Shown here piece after piece: positions 6,766 to 13,670 of a DNA stretch of 13,670 nt. Below the pieces are notes generated by a model. It did not search any database. It was not told where the DNA came from and was given only the letters and a program-made list of their open reading frames with translations. Position numbers and translations under genes: made by a program. The DNA is from an uncultured Planctomycetaceae bacterium. Its GTDB lineage: Bacteria; Planctomycetota; Planctomycetia; Planctomycetales; Planctomycetaceae. Position 1 is the first letter of the stretch; every line of letters starts with the position of its first letter. The stretch lies in assembly GCA_903921605.1 (NCBI GenBank), contig CAIXQV010000796.1, positions 1 through 13,670 on the forward strand. Direction: 5' to 3'.

Positions 6766-6949
6766 GGGCTGAAAGCCCGGCACATCCTCTGCCGGTGGCG
6801 TGAGCCACCGGAGTGCGGATAGTATGGTGATTCAGGCCCGGCGGGCCGACACATTGGCAATTGTGTCGGCCCGCTGGGCCTTGGATTCTGTGTGTTCACA
6901 TACCGGTGGCTCACGCCACCGGCATTGGATATTTCGACCCTCCGGGTCG
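6766..6949. repeat. cluster of nested palindromes between convergent genes
   Basis: Five inverted repeats are packed into about 180 bases: GGGCT-GAA-AGCCC (6766-6778); CCGGTGGC-GTGA-GCCACCGG (6792-6811); a 19-nt stem, GGCCCGGCGGGCCGACACA (6835-6853) against 6862-6880, with one mismatch and an 8-base loop; CCGGTGGC-TCAC-GCCACCGG (6903-6922); and CGACCC-TCC-GGGTCG (6935-6949). The second and fourth are the same element in opposite orientations and flank the long central stem. The cluster lies between the ends of the FAD-oxidoreductase and GalT genes, which converge, so it could act as a two-way terminator, although no T-runs follow. Otherwise it is a REP-like array. No gene fits in 6714-6984. 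Confidence 0.85.
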
Positions 6950-6984
6950 GAAACGCGCACACTTCATTTCGCGCCGAGAGCTGT

Positions 6985-8019
6985 TTATGTGGCCTTTATC
7001 AGCTCACGCAGCGTCTCTGCCGCATACTCCGGAGCGACTGTCACAATCTCCACGTTGCTAAGATATTCCCAGCCGGCATGTCTTCCGATGCGAGGCAGAA
7101 GTTCAAGCATCCATCGATACTGCGGCGGCTGATCAAGTCGAGGATGCGGCAGAATCAGGTTGAACGAGAACGCTCCTTCGAGCGCGACTTCCAGAGCGTT
7201 AATTGTCTGCTTTAACAGTCTGGCCAGTTCGCTCAGGCAGTGATCTGACGCTTCACTGAAAAATGCTGGAGCTGAGAGTAACGGAATGAACCGGACCTGC
7301 CAGGGAGCTCGCGAAGCAAACGGACACATCACGATGAAGTCCGCAGTCTTCATGATTACTCGTTCGCCCGCTGATAGCTCCGCCTCAGCCAGATCCATGA
7401 GCAGCTCACGTCCCGTTTTGTGGTGATAATCGACCGCAATTTGATGCCGCTGCTGATCGAGAGGGGTCAGGGTCTGAGTGGCCATGATCTGCGAATGACA
7501 ATGCGCCAACGAAGCCCCCGCGCTAAAGCCTTCGTTGCGAAACACGGCCAGACTTTGATACTCGCCGGATTCACTCAGATGCTGTACTCGCTGACGCCAG
7601 GCGAGCAGCACCTGCGTGATTTCAACAAGCGAAAGATCTGCCAGACGTGAACGCGAATCGGGGCATTCGATGACAACTTCGTGAGCACCTCGAGCTGCAG
7701 CCGTGGGAAAGAACTCAGACGCCGCGGGCGGTTTGTCCACATCGGACACTGACGCAGTGATGGGCACAACAGCCGGGTAACGATTCGGGACAACTCTGAG
7801 GTTCCAGCCTGGTGTGTTCGGAGCGGTGCCGGGCTTTCGAACAGCAAAGCTTTCATTTGGAGTTTCTGCTTCAGCACCTTCGGCAAACGGGTCATCCGTC
7901 CTGGAAATATGCGGTACCGGATGCCTGGCCGAAGGCCGCGCCGAACGTGCGGGAGCAATCAGAGAAACCAGCCCTGTCAAAACATCCGTGCGATACTCAG
8001 GGGCGGCAGGTGAGTTCAT
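6985..8019 (-). CDS. galT: galactose-1-phosphate uridylyltransferase-like protein (HIT superfamily) lacking usual metal ligands
   Basis: This 344-aa protein has the two-domain GalT layout. The nucleophile motif is 'GASLAHCHSQIMA', with H173-C-H175-S-Q177 replacing the usual HPHxQ; H175 would be the residue that is uridylylated. The family swaps UMP (or AMP in ADP-glucose phosphorylases) between a nucleoside diphosphate sugar and a hexose-1-phosphate. Blocks such as 'WNLRVVPNRYPAV' (72-84) and 'ELLPRIGRHAGWEYLSNVEI' near the C-terminus are typical. The usual zinc-binding CxxC near the N-terminus is D43-P-F-A46 here, the third zinc ligand seems to be Ser (S122 in 'CPDSRSR'), and the C-terminal HxH motif reads 'YRWMLEL'. 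The ATG at 8019 has no clear ribosome-binding site, so the start is uncertain. No galK or galE is adjacent. The end converges on the FAD oxidoreductase across a palindrome cluster. Confidence 0.85.
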   Translation of the reverse strand: MNSPAAPEYRTDVLTGLVSLIAPARSARPSARHPVPHISRTDDPFAEGAEAETPNESFAVRKPGTAPNTPGWNLRVVPNRYPAVVPITASVSDVDKPPAASEFFPTAAARGAHEVVIECPDSRSRLADLSLVEITQVLLAWRQRVQHLSESGEYQSLAVFRNEGFSAGASLAHCHSQIMATQTLTPLDQQRHQIAVDYHHKTGRELLMDLAEAELSAGERVIMKTADFIVMCPFASRAPWQVRFIPLLSAPAFFSEASDHCLSELARLLKQTINALEVALEGAFSFNLILPHPRLDQPPQYRWMLELLPRIGRHAGWEYLSNVEIVTVAPEYAAETLRELIKAT

Positions 8020-8138
8020 GCGTCGAGGGAATCCAACTGAGTTGACCGAACGAGTGCTTTGGCTACGTTTCGATGTTGTGACGGAAGTCGATGGCGAACA
8101 ATATCAGAGCCGCACTCAGTCGAAGGACTGTCTCCGTT

Positions 8139-8203
8139 CGTTTAACGGCAAGCCGCAGGCGACTGCTGCCGATGCAAGGTCGCCTTCGGCTTGCCGTTAA
8201 ACG
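8139..8203. repeat. long palindrome (24-nt stem) 3' of the helicase gene
   Basis: The left arm 8139-8162, beginning CGTTTAACGGCAAGCCG, pairs with 8180-8203 with one mismatch in 24; the loop is 17 bases. On the minus strand it starts three bases after the helicase stop (8207-8209), so it would form the 3' end of that mRNA. There is no T-run beyond it. The shape suggests a dispersed palindrome that may double as a 3' stabiliser or terminator. Confidence 0.8.
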
Positions 8204-8206
8204 ATA

Positions 8207-10234
8207 TTAGGGACCATCTTCTATAACAGGCTCAATCGTTTCGCCGTTATCAATCTCCAGGCGACACTTGGGCAGACTTGCGATAAACAATCGACCGTAG
8301 GGTTTCGTCAGCACTCGAGGATCCAGCACGACAACTCGCCCGGTATCATTTCTGTGCCGAATCAGCCGCCCGAAGCCCTGCTTGAGTTTAATGATCGCCT
8401 CGGGCGTCTGATAATCACGAAACGGGTTACCTCCTCGCGCTTTGATGGCTTCCAGGCGAGCTTCCAGGAGCGGATGATCAGGCACACTGAAAGGCAGCCG
8501 TGGAATAATCACGTTCTGAAGCGCGTCACCGGGAACATTCACGCCCTGCCAGAAGCTGTCTGTCCCAAACAAGACGGCTCGCTCATCGGCACGAAAGCGC
8601 TCCAGCATTGCCGTACGGGGCAATCCTTTTCCCTGGCAGTAGAGCGACAGATCGTTCTGCGCCAACCAGCCGGTCAGACGTTCCGCACAGCTCTGCATCA
8701 TCGAATAGCTGGTAAACAGGACAAACGCGCGACCTTCGGTCTCCAGCAGATGTCGTTTAATACGATCACAACACTGCTGTTCGAATCGCTTCGGATCCGC
8801 AGCAGGGTCTGCCATATTGGTCGACAGAATGAGGCGTGCCTGCTGCTCGTAATTGAACGGGCTTCCCTGGCGAGTTTCCTTGCCTTCAGTCAGCCCAACT
8901 CGAGAACGGAAGAATCCAAAGTCTTTTGTGCCGGTTGCCAGCGTTGCACTAGCCATCACCACGGACGGGACGTTGTTGTACAAGTACTCGCGCAGAATAG
9001 GCCCGACCTCGATAGGAGCACTCATCAGCGTCAGGCGATTTTTGTTGACGCCGCTTTTCTCCACCCAGAACACGGAATTGCCAACACTCTGACGAGTCCA
9101 CGACAGAAGATTATCCGCCAGAATTTTGCAACGATCGGAAGCCGACTGCAGCTCGACCTGATTCGCCTCTGAATTCGCTGCCGCGGCCTTCTCCGCAATC
9201 ATAATTGCCAACGCGGTCAGTTCAGCGGAGAGACGATTATCGATCTCCATGGGTCCAGGAAGTCGCCCGTTGGGTTTACAGAATCGAGCAGCCCAGTCAC
9301 CGACATCTTCAAAGAACCGCATCGATTCGGAACGTAGTTTCTGAACCTGCTGCTGAGCATCGACCAGACTGTGTGTCACCAGGAGCCCGCGCTGCGACTG
9401 GTCGTTGTAGAGCCGATTCAGTAAATAATCGACCTGACCTTCTGACACAGACAGCCCCAGATGATCGGCGGCCACAGCCTCAACGGTGTGGGCTTCATCA
9501 AAGATGACGGTGTCATATTCCGGCAGAATACTGGCATCGTCGCGCCGCAAAGAAAGGTCCGAAAAGAACAACGCGTGATTTACAATCAGCAGATCCGCAT
9601 TCCAGACTCGCCGTCGAGCCGCGTAGTAGAAACAGTCGCCATGGTTGGGACATTTCTTGCGAAGACAATCGCCATGATCGCTGAGCACTTCATCCCAGAC
9701 ATCCGGACGCGGCTGAAAAGGCAGATCCGACCGGCTGCCATCTTTGGTGGTGTGCGCCCACTGTCGAATGCGTGCGAGATCTCGTTGACCCTCGGGTTCA
9801 AACATCGACTTCTGAGACGATCGTTGTACTGCCTTATCGAGGCGACGCAGGCTGATGTAGTTGCCTCGCCCTTTGACCAGAACCGCAGAGAACTCCACAG
9901 GTAACACTGCCTGCAGAAATGGAATATCGTGATTGATCAACTGCTCCTGCAGACTGATCGTGTGCGTCGAAACGATGATTCGCTTCTTCTTTTTGCCCTC
10001 AGTTGCGTCTCCCTGATTTCCCTGCGCCGAAAGAATGGCGGGAATCAGATAGGCGAAGCTTTTGCCGACGCCGGTGCCGGCTTCTGCGATCAGATGCTTC
10101 TTGTTGGCCAGCGCGTTTTCGACGGCTTCGGCCATGGCCAGTTGCTCCGGCCGCGGTTCGTAGCCGGGCAATCTGCGAGCAATAACACCTCCGGGACCGA
10201 GCACGTCGGCAACAGAATGGACGTGCTCGTTCAT
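8207..10234 (-). CDS. dinG: DinG/XPD-family superfamily 2 DNA helicase
   Basis: This 675-aa helicase has all the landmark motifs: a Q-motif-like '[14 protein letters not shown]' near the start, Walker A 'EAGTGVGKS' ending at S59, '[12 protein letters not shown]' (motif Ia), DEAH at 246-249, '[10 protein letters not shown]' (motif III, SATL 429-432), '[14 protein letters not shown]' (motif V) and '[16 protein letters not shown]' (motif VI, from 619). These ATP-driven 5'-3' helicases unwind DNA and act in repair, recombination or R-loop removal. The Fe-S insertion keeps C190-x4-C195-x5-C201, the same spacing as E. coli DinG, but the first ligand is S128 in '[12 protein letters not shown]'. I chose the ATG at 10234, preceded on its strand by GGGAGA; an upstream GTG at 10258 would add eight residues. 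No exonuclease domain is fused. A long palindrome follows the stop. Confidence 0.92.
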   Translation of the reverse strand: MNEHVHSVADVLGPGGVIARRLPGYEPRPEQLAMAEAVENALANKKHLIAEAGTGVGKSFAYLIPAILSAQGNQGDATEGKKKKRIIVSTHTISLQEQLINHDIPFLQAVLPVEFSAVLVKGRGNYISLRRLDKAVQRSSQKSMFEPEGQRDLARIRQWAHTTKDGSRSDLPFQPRPDVWDEVLSDHGDCLRKKCPNHGDCFYYAARRRVWNADLLIVNHALFFSDLSLRRDDASILPEYDTVIFDEAHTVEAVAADHLGLSVSEGQVDYLLNRLYNDQSQRGLLVTHSLVDAQQQVQKLRSESMRFFEDVGDWAARFCKPNGRLPGPMEIDNRLSAELTALAIMIAEKAAAANSEANQVELQSASDRCKILADNLLSWTRQSVGNSVFWVEKSGVNKNRLTLMSAPIEVGPILREYLYNNVPSVVMASATLATGTKDFGFFRSRVGLTEGKETRQGSPFNYEQQARLILSTNMADPAADPKRFEQQCCDRIKRHLLETEGRAFVLFTSYSMMQSCAERLTGWLAQNDLSLYCQGKGLPRTAMLERFRADERAVLFGTDSFWQGVNVPGDALQNVIIPRLPFSVPDHPLLEARLEAIKARGGNPFRDYQTPEAIIKLKQGFGRLIRHRNDTGRVVVLDPRVLTKPYGRLFIASLPKCRLEIDNGETIEPVIEDGP

Positions 10235-10376
10235 GAAGTCTCCCGCGGCGGCCAACACAAAAACTGATCATCAGACTGCTTTGCACGCAGCGGCGAAACC
10301 GTCCGGAGATCCCACCAATTCCGTGCACGGTGGTAGTGTATCAGCCTAACGCACGAATCTCATGTCGAGCCCGTCG

Positions 10377-11348
10377 TTATCGCGAAGATGGCACTGGCAC
10401 GACGATTGCCAGTAACTGGGCCAGGATGGCGAGTCGCTCCAGATCACCCATATCGAATTCCGGCCCCGGATCTCCAGAGATCATCTGCAGGACCGCATAG
10501 CAGTTTCCCTGCACAGTCTGAATTGGGACTGACATCAAAGAAACGCGTCCCATCGCCGACAAACGGGGTTTTTCCCCTGGTTCATTGCGCCACTGATCGG
10601 CCAGCAGAAAACACTTATTCATCCTGGCCGTCTGCATAATCACATCATCGCAAACCATCGCCGCCGAGGATGCAGCCCGACAATGAGCCAAACTGACCGA
10701 AAACGCCTGAAAGCCGGGTACCGTCTCCTTAGCGAGGACGATTTGAGAAGCCTGCGGAAAGAATTGATACAGAGCCACGATAGCGGCTTCCACTTGATCT
10801 GGTTCACCACGGTCACGAATAATTCTGCTCAGCCGCAACATTTGCGAAAGCTTTCGCACCGAATCTGTCGTGGCAAGGCTGGCGATCGACTGATCCCGAA
10901 GCGAAATTTCTCCACGCACTTTGTCTTCAGCAATGAATGCTGCTGATTCAACTCGAATCGCACGACCCGGACGAGCCGTCTTGTGGCTGATCGAATCATC
11001 CGGATCACCTGGCCGGCTTGCTGGACGAGGCGACCGGTCCGAATCACCATCGATCTCAGGAGGTGCGGCATCAAAGTAGGTGAGGTTCTCCCATCCTATT
11101 CTGATCTGGTCACCCGGTAATAGCTGTCGAGTTCCCTGGAGTTTGTCCCCATTAATGATGGTGCCCTTGGAACTTTCATTTCTTAGCGTGCAAGACCCTG
11201 AACAACATTCGATCACAGCATGAATCTTACTGACCACAGGAAACCGCAGGTTGACATCACACAGCCGCGAACGGCCGATCGTTGTCGTTCCGTCAGGCAG
11301 AGGAATCACCTGAACAGATTCATTGCTGGTACGTTTCAGAAACGCCAT
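10377..11348 (-). CDS. FHA and GAF domain protein
   Basis: The N-terminal half is a forkhead-associated phosphothreonine-binding domain at about residues 14-92: 'TTIGRSRLCDVNL' (G25-R26-S27), S40-x2-H43, N57 in 'LRNESSKGTIINGDKL' with N66-G67, and 'LLPGDQIRIG'. A polar linker rich in Pro, Asp and Arg (about 93-135) leads to a C-terminal region (about 165-318) with the length and pattern of a GAF sensor domain, ending 'DLERLAILAQLLAIVV'. Such proteins read Ser/Thr kinase phosphorylation and combine it with a ligand or protein input; the partner is not seen here. The frame is open to 11570, but the extra 74 residues look non-coding (Trp/Arg-rich, no domain), whereas the ATG at 11348 starts 'MAFLKRTS' just before the FHA fold. 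The start is therefore inferred. It lies 142 bases upstream of the helicase on the same strand, probably as a separate unit. Confidence 0.82.
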   Translation of the reverse strand: MAFLKRTSNESVQVIPLPDGTTTIGRSRLCDVNLRFPVVSKIHAVIECCSGSCTLRNESSKGTIINGDKLQGTRQLLPGDQIRIGWENLTYFDAAPPEIDGDSDRSPRPASRPGDPDDSISHKTARPGRAIRVESAAFIAEDKVRGEISLRDQSIASLATTDSVRKLSQMLRLSRIIRDRGEPDQVEAAIVALYQFFPQASQIVLAKETVPGFQAFSVSLAHCRAASSAAMVCDDVIMQTARMNKCFLLADQWRNEPGEKPRLSAMGRVSLMSVPIQTVQGNCYAVLQMISGDPGPEFDMGDLERLAILAQLLAIVVPVPSSR

Positions 11349-11674
11349 GACATGAGTCTCGCGACGGCGGGGTGGGAAAGCGGGCAAGGTCAGTGCGGTC
11401 ATGCTGTAGGTCATCAGTCTATCGATGTTCGCGGACCTGTCGATTCTGTCCCCCACCTTTCTTTTCAGGAGTGGAAATCTTGCCGCACGAGTGACTGACC
11501 AGCGCCGATCCCATGGGCATTTATCCGTGACGGAGTAGGCAAATTCTTGTTGAAGCGTGAAAACGCTCACGACCCCGGCGATTCCAGCTTTTCGATTAGA
11601 CCCGGACAGGAAAAAAGAGTATCAAGCGGTCTGAGTCGACATGTTAAGCTCTCCACCGCCACTGAACATTCAAA
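11349..11674. other. intergenic region between divergent genes
   Basis: If the FHA-GAF gene starts at 11348, this 326-base stretch must contain the promoters of both divergent genes. I could not assign convincing -35/-10 pairs. A small hairpin AGCGT-GAAA-ACGCT lies near 11554-11567. If the FHA gene instead begins at 11570, only 104 bases separate the two genes. Confidence 0.4.
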
Positions 11675-12565
11675 ATGCAACGACACATCATGTTTCATCT
11701 TTTCCATCGACGAGCATTCTTCCTGACGCTTTGGGTGCTTTTCGTGTCACACCCATCGGCCATAGTGAATTCTGCGGAGGACACCACAGTAGGCGTTCCC
11801 CGGGACGCTGTTCTCTTCGAAATCGCTGGCCGCGAAAATGTGAAACTCTATGCCGCGGGCAACTCGCTCTACACAGAGATCAAAGTAGCCGCCGACGATG
11901 CGTTACTGAAGATTCCGCGACTGGCGAATGTTGTGCAGTCCATAAAGTGGCAGTCGACTCCCGAAACAATGATTTCACTGCAGCCGGAACCGGATCACTG
12001 GATCATTCGCCACGGAAAACCTCCGGCCGCAGATGGCGATGTGCTGATTATCAACCTCGATGCTCCGCCTCTTCTCTTTGATGGATCCACAGTGACCCGC
12101 GTTACGAAAGAGGGCTTGATCTTTCTACCGGCAAAGCTGGCGACGACTTCCGGTGAGAATCTGCGGTACGAACCACAGCCCCACAAAAACACAGTGGGTT
12201 ACTGGAGCAATGTGAAGGCGACGGCTGAATGGAAGTTGTCGACATCCCAAAAAGGTTCGTACGAGATCGACATTCTGCAAGGCTGCGGTACCGGTCACGG
12301 TGGCAGCACGGTTGAGATGCAGATCGGCAATGAGTCACGATCGTTTGTTGTCGAAGAGACCGGCCATTTTCAGAACTTCGTCTGGAGAACTGTCGGCACT
12401 GTCGAGCTGCCTCTCGACGAGACCGTCACATTGAAATTGGTACCAAAATCAAAACCCGGCGGAGCAGTGATGGATGTGCGAGCTGTGCGGTTGGTTCGCT
12501 CGGGTACGGAACGCAGTTTTGAATCCGAGTTGGCAGCACCGGACGCATTGCCGAAGAAACAATAA
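11675..12565 (+). CDS. secreted protein with C-terminal carbohydrate-binding-like beta-sandwich module
   Basis: This 296-aa protein begins with a signal peptide: a basic start (MQRHIMFHLFHRR), a hydrophobic core at about 14-30 and a likely cleavage after 'VNSA' (A34). Residues 35-155 are a beta-rich region I do not recognise. Residues 160-275 resemble the module often attached to planctomycete and verrucomicrobial sulfatases and fucosidases: 'NTVGYWSN' (172), 'AEWKLSTSQKGSYEIDILQGCGTGHGG' split over 185-210, 'ETGHFQNF' (228-235) and 'VMDVRAVRLV' (265-274), a galactose-binding-like jelly roll. No catalytic domain is present, so the protein may bind glycan or cell surface in the periplasm or outside. 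The start could also be the ATG at 11690, which leaves the signal peptide intact. No strong ribosome-binding site is seen for either. The gene stands alone. Confidence 0.82.
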   Translation: MQRHIMFHLFHRRAFFLTLWVLFVSHPSAIVNSAEDTTVGVPRDAVLFEIAGRENVKLYAAGNSLYTEIKVAADDALLKIPRLANVVQSIKWQSTPETMISLQPEPDHWIIRHGKPPAADGDVLIINLDAPPLLFDGSTVTRVTKEGLIFLPAKLATTSGENLRYEPQPHKNTVGYWSNVKATAEWKLSTSQKGSYEIDILQGCGTGHGGSTVEMQIGNESRSFVVEETGHFQNFVWRTVGTVELPLDETVTLKLVPKSKPGGAVMDVRAVRLVRSGTERSFESELAAPDALPKKQ

Positions 12566-12626
12566 GTGCAGCATGGCGGTACTCTGTTAACGACCGGCCG
12601 AATTTAGTCGCGGTTCACAGTTGTCG

Positions 12627-12644
12627 TGCTGGCTTCGGCCAGCA
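12627..12644. terminator. hairpin with TTCG tetraloop
   Basis: TGCTGGC-TTCG-GCCAGCA is a perfect 7-bp stem with the very stable C(UUCG)G loop, 61 bases after the stop of the secreted-protein gene. TTCCCG follows rather than a T-run, so it may be an mRNA 3'-end or weak terminator rather than a canonical intrinsic terminator. Confidence 0.5.
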
Positions 12645-12894
12645 TTCCCGCATCTATTTGAGCAATATTGTCGACTGGAGTTGTCACTGCGAGCGACATC
12701 AACACGTCTCTGGCCAGACTTTACTCTGCAGAGGTTCTGCGACATTCATTGCCGTTCGAGCAAGTCAGGCCCGGGAACTGAGGCTTCCTGTCGAACTTTT
12801 TGGCTGTCGCGTTGTCGCTGATGTTGGGCCCGCTGCTCACGATTCCCGGAAAATCTCGCTTACGGAAGCACGTGAAAGTTCCTAAAACCAGCGC

Positions 12895-12923
12895 TTTACA
12901 CAATCAGAATTCACTGTTACATT
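12895..12923 (+). promoter_or_regulatory. putative sigma-70 promoter of tRNA-Gln
   Basis: TTTACA (12895-12900, 5 of 6 to TTGACA) and TACATT (12918-12923, 4 of 6 to TATAAT) are separated by exactly 17 bases. The following bases, CCGCCCGCC, form a GC-rich discriminator of the kind found at stable-RNA promoters under stringent control. The predicted start near 12930 gives a leader of under 30 bases before the tRNA. This is a sequence match only. Confidence 0.5.
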
Positions 12924-12957
12924 CCGCCCGCCAAACGAGGCAACTCGATTGGCAAAC

Positions 12958-13029
12958 TACTCCGTGGTGTAATTGGTAGCACTACAGTTTCTGGCACTGT
13001 CAGTTGGGGTTCGAGTCCCTACGGGGTAA
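12958..13029 (+). tRNA. trnQ: tRNA-Gln (anticodon CUG)
   Basis: A full cloverleaf can be folded: acceptor TACTCCG (12958-12964) with CGGGGTA (13022-13028, one G-U pair), D stem GTGT/GCAC, anticodon stem ACAGT (12984-12988) with ACTGT (12996-13000), loop TTCTGGC with anticodon CTG at 12991-12993, a 4-base variable loop, and T arm TGGGG-TTCGAGT-CCCTA. The discriminator is A13029. CCA is not encoded, so it must be added after transcription. The anticodon reads CAG, giving glutamine. It is not in a tRNA cluster, and no integrase or att-like repeat was seen next to it. Confidence 0.95.
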
Positions 13030-13050
13030 TTTTTAGTCACGAAGCCATCT

Positions 13051-13089
13051 GAAGAACCCCGAAAAACGTTACGTTTTTTGGGGTTCTTC
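13051..13089. terminator. long hairpin downstream of tRNA-Gln
   Basis: GAAGAACCCCGAAAAACG (13051-13068) pairs with 13072-13089 over 18 positions, including one G-U pair, with a 3-base loop. The A-rich and T-rich tracts lie inside the stem next to the loop, and CTCG follows the stem, so it is not a textbook L-shaped intrinsic terminator, but it lies 22 bases after the tRNA and most likely defines the 3' end of its transcript. Confidence 0.65.
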
Positions 13090-13358
13090 TCGTTTATTGA
13101 TTCGCCTTTTCCTTTATTCAGCAAGCCGTGTACCCCGGTCTGTCCCCCTTTTCGACGGGTGATTCCGGTTGAACAACTTTCTTCAACTGAGCTTTGGTCG
13201 AATTCTGAGTTCCACGAGGATGAATTCCACCAGATCGATAAGTGTCCCATCCGGTCTATAAGGCCATCCTCGCTCCGTTGTCGCGGAGCGAGCCTTTTCG
13301 TTCCTGAGAGTCGGGATCGACTTTACACCGCCTACTTGTCTTCTTTGTGTCCCGGCGA
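13090..13358. other. non-coding stretch after tRNA hairpin
   Basis: No believable gene. A 96-codon frame starting at 13078 begins inside the tRNA hairpin and has no domain. The hairpin at 13269-13298 is listed separately. Confidence 0.5.
13269..13298 (+). terminator. terminator-like hairpin with short T-run
   Basis: CTCGCTCCG (13269-13277) pairs perfectly with CGGAGCGAG (13284-13292) around a 6-base loop, and CCTTTT (13293-13298) follows. This is the best Rho-independent terminator shape in the right-hand part of the window on the + strand, yet no gene ends just before it other than the tRNA 240 bases upstream. Confidence 0.5.
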
Positions 13359-13632
13359 CTTTGCGTGAGACATTGTTTTTTCTCACGCAAAGACGCGAAG
13401 ACGCAAAGGAAGAAAGATCGGTCATCAGGGTTCTCCTCGAGTTCGGCAGCTTTCACGGGGACTTTGCCGAAGAGTAGGTCATCCATAGCCCTTGTTCTCT
13501 TAGCGCCTTTGCGACTTTGCGTGACACATTTTCATTTCACGCAAAGACGCTAAGTCGCAAAGGAAGAAAGATCGGTCATGACGGATCTTCTCGAGCTCGG
13601 TGGCTTCTACGGGGACTTTGCCGGTGATGGCC
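13359..13632. repeat. duplicated CGCAAAGACGC repeat unit, offset 154 bp
   Basis: Two related units start at 13383 and 13537. Each begins TCACGCAAAGACGC and continues through CGCAAAGGAAGAAAGATCGG (for example 13402-13421) and then a degenerate stretch ending in CGGGGACTTTGCCG. Each unit is preceded by a matching inverted arm: CTTTGCGTGAGA (13359-13370) with TCTCACGCAAAG (13381-13392), and CTTTGCGTGA (13515-13524) with TCACGCAAAG (13537-13546). The result is two hairpins in tandem duplicated units. The short open frames through them encode strings like 'SRKDAKTQRK', a known artefact of this repeat type. The final bases 13633-13670 show nothing further. Confidence 0.8.
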
Positions 13633-13670
13633 TCCGTTCGCCAGGACTTGAGTCGAGTTTGCGTCCAGAA

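Larger units (their letters stand above)
12566..12957. other. non-coding region upstream of tRNA-Gln
   Basis: About 390 bases with no credible gene; short frames here lack any domain or ribosome-binding site. It contains the hairpin at 12627-12644 and the putative tRNA promoter at 12895-12923, listed separately. Confidence 0.5.

Noticed and set aside
8354..9172. 272-codon plus-strand frame
   Set aside because: It is antisense to the helicase gene, which carries all helicase motifs.
11349..11570. N-terminal extension of the FHA-GAF protein
   Set aside because: The extra 74 residues do not resemble a domain, signal peptide or membrane segment, and the FHA fold starts just after the ATG at 11348; not fully excluded.
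12621..12821. 66-codon frame downstream of the secreted protein
   Set aside because: It covers the TTCG hairpin, has no ribosome-binding site and no recognisable sequence.
12958..13089. tRNA-Gln as an integration site of a mobile element
   Set aside because: No integrase and no repeated 3' tRNA end was found within the window.
13078..13368. 96-codon frame after the tRNA
   Set aside because: It starts inside the tRNA-associated hairpin and crosses another hairpin; no domain is visible.
13359..13632. Possible CRISPR array in the repeated right-hand end
   Set aside because: Only two large degenerate units 154 bp apart, each with internal hairpins; there are no regular 25-40 bp repeats and spacers and no cas genes.

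Overview
The window looks like a piece of chromosome from a member of the Planctomycetota, probably the Planctomycetaceae/Gimesia-Fuerstiella side. This is inferred from the gene content, from the many hairpin-forming intergenic palindromes and from the moderate GC content; no taxonomic marker gene is present. Genes are widely spaced with few tight operons, and no transposase, integrase, phage gene or CRISPR array is visible.

Layout. Positions 1-374 are non-coding and carry short repeats. At 375-1337 a four-helix, His-containing membrane protein is followed 6 bases later by a 4HBT-fold acyl-CoA thioesterase. A palindrome-bearing gap leads to a CysI-type sulfite reductase hemoprotein (1711-3411). 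Next is a three-gene block on the + strand: a divergent beta-ketoacyl-ACP synthase (3721-4959), an acyl carrier protein (4977-5240) and, after a strong hairpin, a CrtI-like FAD oxidoreductase (5331-6713). A cluster of palindromes (about 6766-6949) separates it from three minus-strand genes: a GalT-like nucleotidylyltransferase that lacks the usual metal ligands (6985-8019), a DinG/XPD-type helicase with a Ser in place of one Fe-S cysteine (8207-10234), and an FHA-GAF protein (about 10377-11348). On the + strand follow a secreted protein with a C-terminal beta-sandwich-like module (11675-12565) and a tRNA-Gln(CUG) (12958-13029) with a plausible promoter and a downstream hairpin. The last 600 bases are non-coding and hold a terminator-like hairpin and a duplicated 'CGCAAAGACGC' repeat unit.

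How the genes may work together. The clearest functional unit is KAS + ACP + phytoene-desaturase-like oxidoreductase. It suggests acyl chains being elongated or condensed on a dedicated carrier and then modified by a flavin enzyme, rather than housekeeping fatty-acid synthesis: there is no fabD, fabG or fabZ here, and the KAS gate motif is altered. Sulfite reductase (assimilatory sulfur metabolism), GalT-like protein (sugar-nucleotide metabolism), helicase (DNA repair) and FHA-GAF (signalling) appear to be independent housekeeping or accessory genes.

The most interesting points are the KAS-ACP-CrtI module with its non-canonical KAS motifs, the apparently metal-free GalT, the three-Cys DinG-like helicase, and several families of long palindromes in the intergenic regions.
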